Shown here in pieces: positions 1 through 8,733 of a stretch of DNA of 64,000 bases. Each line of letters starts with the position of its first letter. Positions within the stretch are counted from its first letter, which is position 1. The notes under the pieces were generated by a model. That model did not search any database. It was not told the DNA's origin and worked only from the letters and a program-made list of their open reading frames with translations. The stretch comes from Candidatus Sumerlaeaceae bacterium (GTDB lineage: Bacteria; Sumerlaeota; Sumerlaeia; Sumerlaeales; Sumerlaeaceae), in assembly GCA_026418615.1 (NCBI GenBank), contig JAOAAY010000008.1:1-64000 (forward strand), written 5' to 3'. Made by a program: the position numbers and the translations under genes.

Positions 1-1519
1 GAATATAGGGAACCGCCACCGAGACTGCAAAGGCGGAAAGCGCCAGCATCCGAATCGGGCGCGACACGGGGGCACGATCCTCGAACCACGCAACGGCTCC
101 CGCCACAGCCGGAAAGATAACAGGAAAACATTGAGCAAAATACCGGGCCAGTTCGTTAGTGCCCACCGTCCAAAACTGCGCCCCCCATTGAGCCAGTGCG
201 ATGGCGCCGAAGACCCGGGCGAGGGGATGTCGCAGCACCAAGGCCGAAACAACCGCGGCGTGCAGGATAAAACCCGGCGAACGCGTGTAAGCCATGTGCT
301 GGAATTTTTGCGGCCAAAACTCCATGCTCTGCAGCAAGCCCTGCCATGTGGGCGGGAACACCGACAGATGGCTTGGGTTGCGCAGCAGAATCTCCCAGCC
401 CTCGCGAACAGGGAGCCACCAGCGAGCCAGCGGATAGATCGGATTGCCGCAACCGTAGAGGGCGCTTCGGACAGCCCAAGGCAGAAAAGGCAACAGCGTA
501 AGAGCCAGAGCGGCCGGGGTGGCCCAACGCAGATGGGGGCGTCGCCAAACCGCCCAGAGACACAGGCCGAACCACGCAGGAATCATGTAGCCCAAAGTGG
601 TGATCTTGACCGCCAGAGCACAGCCCAGCAAAAACCCCGACAGACACCAGAGTCGTTGCGATTGGCGCACTTGGCCGCTTGCTCCGGCTCCGGCAGGCAG
701 GCCGAAAAGCACATGCACGGCGGTCAGCAGGCCTGTCGTGGAAAACATGGCCACCGGCAGATCCGAGCCGGTATGAAAGGGAGCAAACCATGTGTGAGCC
801 GCGTAAGCCGTGGCGCACAAGTACCAGCACCAGACGGCTGCAGGCCGGCCAAACCATAGCCGTGAGTACAGCGCCGCACTGCCAAAGCAAATGAATCCAC
901 ACAACCCGTTGATTAGCGCACAATGGATCTCGTCGCCCATGGTCAGAGCGATCGCGTACAGCACGCTATGGAGCAGTGAGTAGTTGGACGGAAAAACCGT
1001 GGCAAAAGCGTCGAAGCAGTCCCACTCCACCCACGCGCGCGCCACCGACAGGTGATACCATAGCGAATCCATCTGGCAGTCCGGCGCAAGCGCGTTGAGC
1101 GTCACATTGATAGCGGCCAGCGCGCACGCCACTACGAGCGCGATTTGCAGCCAAGAGAGCGGTTGCGCTACCGGCGCTGTCGCTGCCGAACCCCGCTGCG
1201 CAATCCAAGCCCGGACAAGTAACCCCATGCCGACCGCGGCAAGAATCCCCGACCACCAAGGCAAAGACGATACGATAAGGCCGTGAAACTTGCCGCGCAA
1301 AGCGGCTTCGGCGGCCACGGCCGTTGCAAGAAGGCCGGCTCCGGTCGCAACCCCGAGGCAAAAATGGAGGGCGCGCGGCAGTCCGGTGTCCGCCGCGGCC
1401 GTTTTTCGCGGGGGCAAAAGCCCGGTCAGCAGCCCCAGCGCGTAGGCTCCGCTCGCCATGGCTGCCGCATGGACAAGGTACATGACCGTGAGCAACGCTG
1501 TAGCGGCGGCATTGTGCAT
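1..1519 (-). CDS. GT-C-type polytopic membrane protein, 3' end beyond the window
   Basis: The reading frame stays open from an ATG at 1519 to the left edge, giving about 506 residues with no stop. The protein is a multi-spanning membrane protein with the pattern D-S-L-W-Y-H-L followed by a run of helices, typical of GT-C glycosyltransferase-like proteins that use polyprenyl-phosphate sugars. It is a close paralogue of the next gene: starts (MHNAAATALL against MSNAAATALL), the DSLWYHLSVARAW stretch and the ARYFAQC/WFEDRAPVSR stretches all align without gaps, and identity looks near 60 % by eye. The two genes lie head to tail 77 bases apart, so they arose by tandem duplication and may be co-transcribed. 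Substrate is unknown. Sugar transfer is inferred from fold and context. The start is chosen by matching the paralogue; no strong ribosome binding site is visible. Confidence 0.85.
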   Translation of the reverse strand, partial: MHNAAATALLTVMYLVHAAAMASGAYALGLLTGLLPPRKTAAADTGLPRALHFCLGVATGAGLLATAVAAEAALRGKFHGLIVSSLPWWSGILAAVGMGLLVRAWIAQRGSAATAPVAQPLSWLQIALVVACALAAINVTLNALAPDCQMDSLWYHLSVARAWVEWDCFDAFATVFPSNYSLLHSVLYAIALTMGDEIHCALINGLCGFICFGSAALYSRLWFGRPAAVWCWYLCATAYAAHTWFAPFHTGSDLPVAMFSTTGLLTAVHVLFGLPAGAGASGQVRQSQRLWCLSGFLLGCALAVKITTLGYMIPAWFGLCLWAVWRRPHLRWATPAALALTLLPFLPWAVRSALYGCGNPIYPLARWWLPVREGWEILLRNPSHLSVFPPTWQGLLQSMEFWPQKFQHMAYTRSPGFILHAAVVSALVLRHPLARVFGAIALAQWGAQFWTVGTNELARYFAQCFPVIFPAVAGAVAWFEDRAPVSRPIRMLALSAFAVSVAVPYI

Positions 1520-1596
1520 GCCCAGCGGGTCTTGCCTGAAAGCACATCCCCTTCAAGAAACTTTGCTCGCCGAGCAAACGGCCAATCGGCAAGGGT

Positions 1597-3585
1597 TTAG
1601 TCGGACGGGTCGGGCGGCAGAGGCCGCAACAGCATCGCGGGCGCCCCCACCTGCACCCCGGTCGGCGTCGTGGCGGCCACCCACGGGCTGGTGTTGAAGG
1701 CGCGCCCGGGCCGCGCGACGACATAATCAATGCCGTTTTCTGCCAGCCACCGGCGCGCATCTGCCGGCGTGCGCACCCCGCGATACTTTTGAAGGAAACC
1801 GAAATAGCCGAGATTTTCGTCCCCCCAGAGGAAACGCCTTTTCACATAAAAGGGGTGGGCGATGTCGCCCATGAGAATCACTGCGTCGCGCGGGGTGTGG
1901 GCGTTGATCCATTCGTATAACGGATAATTGGGCAAATCGCAATCGCGTGCCGAGAGGTAAGCGCGCTTGTCCGCCTCAGTCAGGACAGGCAGGTAGCGCC
2001 AGCCAATGCTGTCGTGGGCACCCCATTCCACCTGTTTTGCGGCATAAGAGCCGCCGAGGAGCAGGGCCAGTGCTGCCAGGGCGGCCACACGCACGACGCG
2101 CGACACCGGCGCGCGATCCTCGAACCAGACGATCGCCCCGGCCACAACCGGAAAAACAATTGGATAACACTGGGCAAAGTACCGGGCCACTTCGTTGAAG
2201 CCGGTTGTCCAGAACTGGGCGCCCCATTGCGCGACGACGATGGCTCCTGCCGCCCGGGCCAGCCGACACCGCGTCAAAAGCCCTGCCGCCACCGCCGCGT
2301 GGAGGAGGAATCCGGCGGAACGCGAGGTGGCCATATATTCGATTTTTCTGGGCCATTCTTCCACCGCCTGCATGAAACCGGCAAGGCTGAGCGGAAATAT
2401 CGAATTGTGGCCCGGCTGACGCAGTGCCGCCTCCCAGCCCTCGCGCACGGGCAACCACTCCCGCGCGACCGGAAACAGCGGATTCCCGCAACCGTAAAGC
2501 CCGTTTCGCACGGCCCACGGCACGAATGGCAGCACCGTCAGCAACAGCGCAGCAGGGGTCCACCAGCGCAGGTCCGGGCGGCGCCACACCGCCCACAAAC
2601 ACAGTCCCAACCACGCTGGCACGATGTAGCCCAAGGTTGTCATTTTGGTCGCCAGCGCGCACCCGATGAGGAACCCGGAAAGGAGCCAGAGGGCCCGGAT
2701 GGGCTGGTGTTGTGATGGGTTCCACGCCGACGCAGGATGCGAAAACAGCAGATGCAGCGCGGTGAGCATTCCCGCCGTAGAAAACATGGCCACCACGAGG
2801 TCGCTGCCGGTGTTGATTGGCGCAAACCACGAATGCGTGGCGTGAGCCGTTGCGCAAAGGAACCAAGTCCAGACGGCCGCACGACGCCCAAACCATTGCC
2901 GGCTGAAGGCGGCCGCCGCGCCGTAACACACAAAGCCGCATAACGCGTAGAGCAGCGAGCAATGAATTTCGTCTCCGTACCGGAGCATGGCCGCGTAGAG
3001 AACGCTGTGAAGAAGCGAATAGTTGGACGGATAGACCGATGGCCATGCATCGAACCGGTCCCACTCCAGCCACGCCCGCGCCACCGACAAGTGATACCAA
3101 AGGGAATCCTGCTGCGAATCAGGTGCCAAGGCACCAATCGTGACATTGAGCGCCGCAACGGCACTTGCCGCGATCAGAACCCAATGCAGCAGCGACAGCC
3201 GGTCGCGCAACGGACACGCGAGCGATTGATGGTGTGACGATTCTGTTCCGCGCCTCACGGCGGATTCGATCCGGTCATAAAAGAGCAAGACGACGCCTGC
3301 AACAGCAAGGCTGCCTCCCCAGACGGGCAGCCAGCCAAGCACCAAACCGTGAAAGCGGCCGCGCGCCACCGCCTCAGCAGCAAGTGCCGTGGCGACCAGT
3401 CCCGCGCCGGCAGCCGTGCCGAGCAGCAAGTTTAGCGCCCGGGGCACCCCTTGTTCCCCACCGCGCCGCCGCCATCCCGGAACGAGACCGCTCAACGCGC
3501 CGGCGGCATAGGCTGCGCTCAGCATCATCAGGGCATGAGCGAGGTACTCCACGGCAAGCAGAGCGGTCGCAGCGGCGTTAGACAC
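1597..3585 (-). CDS. GT-C-type polytopic membrane protein (662 aa), paralogue of the gene to its left
   Basis: This complete 662-residue integral membrane protein has about ten or more hydrophobic segments and a soluble C-terminal part from about residue 540. The motif DSLWYHLSVARAWLEW (around residue 155) and a following PSNYSLLHS stretch sit in the first loop, where GT-C enzymes place catalytic acidic residues. The C-terminal part (LYEWINAHTPRDAVILMGD) resembles the small domain following the membrane core in many bacterial mannosyltransferase-like proteins. The start is a GTG at 3585; starting there aligns the N-terminus with the paralogue downstream. A 106-base gap separates it from the divergent DUF2298 gene, where both promoters must lie. 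Substrate and product are not known. Membrane glycosyltransferase is a family-level inference. Confidence 0.85.
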   Translation of the reverse strand: MSNAAATALLAVEYLAHALMMLSAAYAAGALSGLVPGWRRRGGEQGVPRALNLLLGTAAGAGLVATALAAEAVARGRFHGLVLGWLPVWGGSLAVAGVVLLFYDRIESAVRRGTESSHHQSLACPLRDRLSLLHWVLIAASAVAALNVTIGALAPDSQQDSLWYHLSVARAWLEWDRFDAWPSVYPSNYSLLHSVLYAAMLRYGDEIHCSLLYALCGFVCYGAAAAFSRQWFGRRAAVWTWFLCATAHATHSWFAPINTGSDLVVAMFSTAGMLTALHLLFSHPASAWNPSQHQPIRALWLLSGFLIGCALATKMTTLGYIVPAWLGLCLWAVWRRPDLRWWTPAALLLTVLPFVPWAVRNGLYGCGNPLFPVAREWLPVREGWEAALRQPGHNSIFPLSLAGFMQAVEEWPRKIEYMATSRSAGFLLHAAVAAGLLTRCRLARAAGAIVVAQWGAQFWTTGFNEVARYFAQCYPIVFPVVAGAIVWFEDRAPVSRVVRVAALAALALLLGGSYAAKQVEWGAHDSIGWRYLPVLTEADKRAYLSARDCDLPNYPLYEWINAHTPRDAVILMGDIAHPFYVKRRFLWGDENLGYFGFLQKYRGVRTPADARRWLAENGIDYVVARPGRAFNTSPWVAATTPTGVQVGAPAMLLRPLPPDPSD

Positions 3586-3691
3586 GGGATCTATGAGGCA
3601 GCAGAAACGGCCGCGGCTTCAAGAGTGATTGCCGGGGGTCATCGGGGTAATGCCTTGAAATCCCCGGCCCACGCGGTCGAATCGCCCACTC

Positions 3692-6115
3692 ATGATTGCC
3701 CTTGCCGAATCAATCGCGTGGCCGGTCCGACTGCTGATAGCCGCTCTGCCATGGTATTTGGCGGTGCAGATTCTTGCATTGTTGGCGTTGCCGCTGGTTT
3801 TCGGCATCTGCACGCGCCTTCACGACCGCGGTTACGCCCTTGCGAAAGTCATCGGTCTGCTGCTGACCACCTATTTTGTGTGGCTGTTGGGTCAGGCCGG
3901 CCGGAGCACGCCGTTCTTCGTCGGCTTCAGCATGACCGGCATTTTGATCGCTGAGGGCTTGCTGGTCGTGCTTGCCCTGGCGGGGGCGGGGCGGCGGTTG
4001 GGCGACATGCTGGCCTTTCTGCGCCAACGCCGATGGCTTGTCGCCGGATACGAGATCCTGTTCCTCGTCGCATTCGCAGCCATGCTGACGCTCCGCGCCG
4101 CGGTCCCCCAGATCACCTATGTCATCAACGACTCCGCAGCAGAGAAGTTCACCGATTTCGCGATCCTCAACGGCCTCCTGCGGTCACCGGGCTTTCCGCC
4201 GCGCGATCCGTGGGTGTCTGGCGAAACACTCAATTATTATTATTTCGGCCACCTCCTGTGGGCCGTGCTCATCAAACTGACCTCCTACACGCCCGAGGTG
4301 GGATTCAACCTCGCCCTGGCGACGGTGTTTGCCCTTGTGAGTGTGCAGGCTGCCTCCCTCGGTTTCAACGCGACCGGGCGTTTGCGATGGGGGCTGCTGG
4401 CGATGTTTCTCATCGCCCTGTCGAGCAATCTTGACGGCTCGCTGCATGTGCTGCAGGTAGCCATCGAATGGCTCGACGGCTCGCACCGCACCAGCCCTTG
4501 GTACGCCGCGTACAACTACTGGCGGCCATCGCGCGCCATCGAGAACACGATCAACGAGTTTCCTGCTTTCAGTTTCCTCCTTGGCGATCTGCATGCGCAC
4601 TTGTCGTCGCTCGTCCTGCTGCTGGCAGCGCTGGGGCTGATGCTGCAAGTCTGGCGCGCGGCAAGCGCAGAATCGTCGCTGTTGCGCTTCGAATGGCACG
4701 GCTTCGGCGAATTGTTCCTTCTGGCCGTGCTCATCGGCGCCATGTCGGCCGCCAATTCGTGGGATGTCATCACCATATCCGCCGTCTTCGCGGCCGTCGT
4801 GTGGGCCGCGCGGCCCGTGACAGCCGCGTCCCCCGCGGAGCGCGCCGGTGTGCGGTTGTTATGCGGAATCGAAACGCTGTTTCTGACAGGTCTCGTCGTT
4901 TTCGCCGCCACCCGGATCTTGTTTGCAGGATTTTTCCGGAACTTTCACCCGCCGTTTGAGACCGATTACCTATGGACGCCCTCGTGGCCTTTTCTGCACA
5001 TCCTCGACAGCCCGTTGCGTTTGGTCATGGCCTCGAACCGGTCGCACCCGGCGGAGTTTTTCACGCATTGGGTCCTGCTCATTGCGCCGGTGGTGCTCTT
5101 GTTGGGCGGCCTCGGGTGGCGGGCAGGCCGCGGGGGCGGCCGGATGACAGGCCGGGGAGACGCCTGGCCCGGCGAGGAATTCTGGGCGCTGACAGCGCTT
5201 ATGGCCGCGGGGGCGGCGGTGCTGCTTGTCCTGTTGCAGGGACTGGTCGCTGCAGCGTTGGCCGTGGCATCCGTCACGCTGCTGTTGGCGCTGCTGGCAG
5301 GCCGTCAGCCTCCAGCGGTTCGGCTCATTCTCGCCTTGGGAGTTGTTTTCACTGTTCTAACTTTTTTCTGCGAAATGTTTTATCTCGACGACATTTTCAG
5401 CGGCGAAACCGAGCGTATCAACACGGTATTCAAGGTTTATTATGGCCTTTGGCCGGTGGCGGCGCTGGCGTGCGTGCTTTCGCTGCAGCGGCTGGTGCGG
5501 TATGCGCCGCATGCGCTTCGGCGTCGGCGTGCATGGCTGGCCGCGGCCGCGCTGCTTCTGGGCGGCGGATTCTATGCGCCGGTCGGCATGCTACAGCGGG
5601 TTGATTCCACCTCGAAGCCGCCGCCGGCAACCAGCGGGCTTGAAGCGCTGGACGGCCTGCGCTACCTCGCGCTGCGCCACCCGGGCGACTACGGCGCCAT
5701 TCTCCATCTCCGGGCCACAGCCCCGCCCGATGCAGTACTACTCGAGGCAGCCGGCACGCAGTATTCCTATGCGGGGCGCATTTCGACCTGCACGGGCATT
5801 CCGGCGCTCGGCGGCTGGCTCTACCATGCCTGGGCATGGCGTCCGGCTGTGTTTCTGGCAGAACGCGACAGGCGCCTTCAAGTGGCACAGCAGATTTACT
5901 CTGCGCGCGACCCCGCCGAGGCGTACCGCCGCCTCCGGCAAGAGCGTATCACCCATGTGGTGGTCGGCGATCTCGAGCGATCAACCTATCCCCTGCTCAA
6001 CGACGCGGTTTTCGAAGTGATCGGACAACCCGTTTACAGTGCTGGCGGAACCACCGTTTACCGGCTCCATCCAAACATGCACTTTCCGGCCCGCGACGCC
6101 GCCGAGATACCGTGA
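3692..6115 (+). CDS. DUF2298 / Chlor_Arch_YYY membrane protein
   Basis: This 807-residue polytopic membrane protein carries the hallmark of the DUF2298 (TIGR03662, YYY) family: the tyrosine triplet in LNYYYFGHLLW near residues 179-189. Further family motifs are present: YWRPSRAIENTINEFPAFSF followed by GDLHAH (about residues 274-305), and ETERINTVFKVYYGLW near residue 575. A short soluble domain at the C-terminus (from about residue 650) has a pattern seen in other GT-C-like proteins (RYLALRHPGDYGAI, RITHVVVGDLERSTY). The family is predicted to be a membrane glycosyltransferase of unknown specificity. It is transcribed divergently from the GT-C pair at 1-3585, which supports a shared role in making or moving lipid-linked glycans. 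The ATG start is close to the first hydrophobic helix. Confidence 0.88.
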   Translation: MIALAESIAWPVRLLIAALPWYLAVQILALLALPLVFGICTRLHDRGYALAKVIGLLLTTYFVWLLGQAGRSTPFFVGFSMTGILIAEGLLVVLALAGAGRRLGDMLAFLRQRRWLVAGYEILFLVAFAAMLTLRAAVPQITYVINDSAAEKFTDFAILNGLLRSPGFPPRDPWVSGETLNYYYFGHLLWAVLIKLTSYTPEVGFNLALATVFALVSVQAASLGFNATGRLRWGLLAMFLIALSSNLDGSLHVLQVAIEWLDGSHRTSPWYAAYNYWRPSRAIENTINEFPAFSFLLGDLHAHLSSLVLLLAALGLMLQVWRAASAESSLLRFEWHGFGELFLLAVLIGAMSAANSWDVITISAVFAAVVWAARPVTAASPAERAGVRLLCGIETLFLTGLVVFAATRILFAGFFRNFHPPFETDYLWTPSWPFLHILDSPLRLVMASNRSHPAEFFTHWVLLIAPVVLLLGGLGWRAGRGGGRMTGRGDAWPGEEFWALTALMAAGAAVLLVLLQGLVAAALAVASVTLLLALLAGRQPPAVRLILALGVVFTVLTFFCEMFYLDDIFSGETERINTVFKVYYGLWPVAALACVLSLQRLVRYAPHALRRRRAWLAAAALLLGGGFYAPVGMLQRVDSTSKPPPATSGLEALDGLRYLALRHPGDYGAILHLRATAPPDAVLLEAAGTQYSYAGRISTCTGIPALGGWLYHAWAWRPAVFLAERDRRLQVAQQIYSARDPAEAYRRLRQERITHVVVGDLERSTYPLLNDAVFEVIGQPVYSAGGTTVYRLHPNMHFPARDAAEIP

Positions 6116-6139
6116 CCGAGGGCATGCCGCGCCGACGCC

Positions 6140-7702
6140 TCAGGGTCGGGACGGGCTCAGCCCCATCGCAGCCAGGTCCAGACGGTACATCAATTGGTTA
6201 TACTCGTATCGCGGGACGGGGTCCGCGGTACTGCTGAAAGTGCGCGTATAGGTGCCCTCGAAATAGATGACACGCCCGCTGTCGCGGGCCAACTCGGGGT
6301 GCTGGATGGGATTGTAGTAACTCATCTCGCTGTGGGCCGCGACCAGGCGCAGGTTTTCCCACGGGCCCAGCGGCGAGGGGCTGTCCGCATACCAGACATC
6401 GCCGAGAACCGAGTGGCGCCCGTACGACTGAACAAATACAGTCACATAGCGTCCGCGCCAACTGTTCCACGAGACAGTGCCCGAGGCCGGACGGATGCGA
6501 ACCTGGGTTGCCTCGTCGCGCAAGTCGAACCGGCGTTCCGAGGCGCGGATCAGCCCCGCGCTCTCGAGACGGTCCTCGTCTGCAATGCCCGTCGGTTCCG
6601 TGTTGCGCCGCCACGCATAGTCCAGCCGCCCGGCGGCGTCGCGTGCGAGGCGCGCCGGATCCGTCGAAAACCTCTCCCCCGCCTTCAGGCAGGTGTATGC
6701 CTCCCATTGACGGGGATCGGCCGCAGCCTCGAAACGGGGCCGCACCCGCGTGTGGCGTACGCAGTCCGTCAGGAGCAGCCACTCTCCGTCGCTTTCCGTC
6801 ACGCGCATGGGAACGCCGTTGGGCTGGATGGGAAAATCGAGGGGCCACGGCTTAAGCGGCACAAAAGTACTTGTCGCTCCATCGAATTCTGCCAAGGTGC
6901 GTTTCACCGTCTCCATGGGCGGTTTGATCTCGGAGACGAACCCCAGCATTCGCTCGCGTCCGGAGGCATCCGGCACGACGATAAGCGGGCCGATCCAATG
7001 CGGATGATCGGGGGGAGGCCACGGGATCAGTGGCTGGACAAAGCCACCGGTTGTTAGGTAATCTATTTGCAAACCGGTATCCGGATCCAGCCCGCCGCGT
7101 CCGGGCAGGCGGCTCGTGCCCGCACACGCCTTGAACGACCCGCCGAGGGGATGGCGCGGGTGCGTTGTGTCGCCCCAGATCCAGAAAAGTTGCCCCTGCC
7201 AGATCGCCGTGAGCGCGCTATCCTGCCCGAGCACCGATGCGTTCAGGATGGGTTCGCGGATGGGCGCCGTTCCCCCGAGCAGCACCGTATCGCGATACAG
7301 CCCCTGTCCCGTGATGCGGTAGAGCCGCTCCGCCGGCTGCGTGCGTGTCATCTCCACGGTGACGCTGGTTCCCGGCGTCGTCAGCAGCGTCCGGCCGCGA
7401 AAGCCCAGACCGTCGGGTTCAATCGTGTAGCCATCCGAGTGAAACTCAAAAAACACCTCGCGGTCCATGAGGCCCGGTTCGGCGAAAGCCACAGCCCCTG
7501 CGTTGTCGGTGTAATGGGCGATGCCGTTGAGTGTTCGCACCCGCACCAGCGGCACGCCCCGGCTTGTGGCGGTGTCCACTACGCGGATGCCAAAGTAACC
7601 CTGGCAAGCCACACCGTCCGCCTGTAACCCCGCAAGCATGAGCAGCGCCGCGCCCCACCGCAACGCGCCCCCGCATGTCAGACCGCGCAACACTCCCCGC
7701 AC
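6140..7702 (-). CDS. Secreted protein: carboxypeptidase-regulatory-like domain plus propeller-like domain, unknown function
   Basis: I do not recognise a characterised family. After a hydrophobic leader ending near A-C-Q-G, residues about 35-110 look like a small transthyretin or carboxypeptidase-regulatory-like beta-sandwich (YFGIRVVDTATSRGVPLVRV...NAGAVAF). The rest, with repeats such as LFWIWGDT, LIVVPDASGRERMLGFV and VWYADSPSPLGPWE, resembles the blades of glycosidase-like five-bladed propellers (DUF4185-like). This combination is familiar from planctomycete-type secreted proteins. The frame extends upstream to 7786, but that would overlap the CorA gene by 80 bases, so a GTG at 7702, just past the CorA stop, is preferred. 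No clear ribosome binding site decides it. A role in polysaccharide recognition or hydrolysis is inference only. The C-terminus converges on the DUF2298 gene 24 bases away. Confidence 0.7.
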   Translation of the reverse strand: MRGVLRGLTCGGALRWGAALLMLAGLQADGVACQGYFGIRVVDTATSRGVPLVRVRTLNGIAHYTDNAGAVAFAEPGLMDREVFFEFHSDGYTIEPDGLGFRGRTLLTTPGTSVTVEMTRTQPAERLYRITGQGLYRDTVLLGGTAPIREPILNASVLGQDSALTAIWQGQLFWIWGDTTHPRHPLGGSFKACAGTSRLPGRGGLDPDTGLQIDYLTTGGFVQPLIPWPPPDHPHWIGPLIVVPDASGRERMLGFVSEIKPPMETVKRTLAEFDGATSTFVPLKPWPLDFPIQPNGVPMRVTESDGEWLLLTDCVRHTRVRPRFEAAADPRQWEAYTCLKAGERFSTDPARLARDAAGRLDYAWRRNTEPTGIADEDRLESAGLIRASERRFDLRDEATQVRIRPASGTVSWNSWRGRYVTVFVQSYGRHSVLGDVWYADSPSPLGPWENLRLVAAHSEMSYYNPIQHPELARDSGRVIYFEGTYTRTFSSTADPVPRYEYNQLMYRLDLAAMGLSPSRP

Positions 7703-7704
7703 GG

Positions 7705-8622
7705 CTACCAGCGCAGCAGTTTGATCACCATGTAAAAACCTGCCAGCGACAGCGCCACCAAGGCCATGATCATGAAAAACGGCCACGATGCGTCAGCGTC
7801 GAACGGGTACTTCACATTCATGGAGAAAGTGCTGACGACAAAAGTCGGCACCATCACACCCAGCGTGATGATGGTCAGCCGTTTCATCAGGGCGTTAAGG
7901 TTGTTGCCCACAATCGAAGCGCGGGCATCCATCAGACTCGCAAGAATGTTCGAGTAGATTTCCGCCTGTTTGTAGCACTGGTCGTTATCAACAATCATGT
8001 CCTCGAGCAGTTCCTGCTCCTCCGCGGTCAGGCCGAGGCGCTCGGCGTTGGACTTCATTTTGCTCAGCAAAACATTATTGGTATGAATGGCGTTCAGGTA
8101 GTAAACGAGGCTTTTCTCCAGCGAGAAGAGGTTGATCAGGTTTTTGTTTTCCATCGCCGTGTTGATCTTGCCCTCGATCTCATCCACAATAAGGATGATC
8201 ACTTTCAGGTGCTCGAGAAAGTGGACGATAGCCCGCGAGAGCAACTTTAACATGACTTCGTTGAGTGTGTCCACCTTGCGGAACTGTTTCGTGTCGAACA
8301 GGGGAACATCCTCGCTGATAACGACGACGAGGCGGTCCTTGAACAGGAACATGCCGACAGAGGCCACCTTGAGCAGGAGTTGTCCTCCGCCGGAGTAGTT
8401 GCGCGGGCGCTTGTAAATGATGGCTGTGTGGTCGTGCTCGTATTCCAGACGCGACAATTCGTCCGGGTCGAGCGCCGAGTTCAGAGTATGTTCATCCACC
8501 TTGAGGTTTTCGACAAGGAACCGGCGCTCGTCGGCATCCGGGTCCACAAAAACCATGATCGACCCCTCGGCGGCGTCGAACTGGGTAATCTGGCTGTTAC
8601 GGATTTCGAAAACTTTACGCAT
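7705..8622 (-). CDS. corA: CorA-family divalent metal ion transporter
   Basis: The 305-residue protein matches the CorA family in size and layout. There is an N-terminal cytoplasmic alpha/beta domain, a long helical stretch (about residues 130-235) that forms the funnel stalk, and two C-terminal membrane helices at about 245-265 and 280-300. The family's GMN signature at the end of the first helix appears here as S-M-N within VVSTFSMNVKYPF, so the glycine is replaced by serine; the rest of the loop fits. CorA proteins are homopentamers that take up Mg2+ (some Co2+, Ni2+ or Zn2+) across the inner membrane. The gene lies 111 bases downstream of aspS on the same strand and directly before the secreted unknown. 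The altered selectivity-loop residue leaves the transported ion open. Confidence 0.88.
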   Translation of the reverse strand: MRKVFEIRNSQITQFDAAEGSIMVFVDPDADERRFLVENLKVDEHTLNSALDPDELSRLEYEHDHTAIIYKRPRNYSGGGQLLLKVASVGMFLFKDRLVVVISEDVPLFDTKQFRKVDTLNEVMLKLLSRAIVHFLEHLKVIILIVDEIEGKINTAMENKNLINLFSLEKSLVYYLNAIHTNNVLLSKMKSNAERLGLTAEEQELLEDMIVDNDQCYKQAEIYSNILASLMDARASIVGNNLNALMKRLTIITLGVMVPTFVVSTFSMNVKYPFDADASWPFFMIMALVALSLAGFYMVIKLLRW

Positions 8623-8733
8623 GTTTTTACCGCTTGGCGTTCAGAATCCGTCGGGGAATCCGGCTGCCAAAGCACCGCGGTTGTCGGTGCACACAGTTGC
8701 GACTGCAAGAGGCAATTGCCGTATCAGCGACAT

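Noticed and set aside
156-1760. Two shorter leftward reading frames across the left edge
   Set aside because: A different frame is open from 1519 to position 1 and encodes a gapless paralogue of the neighbouring 662-residue protein, so these frames are shadows and the gene is not frameshifted.
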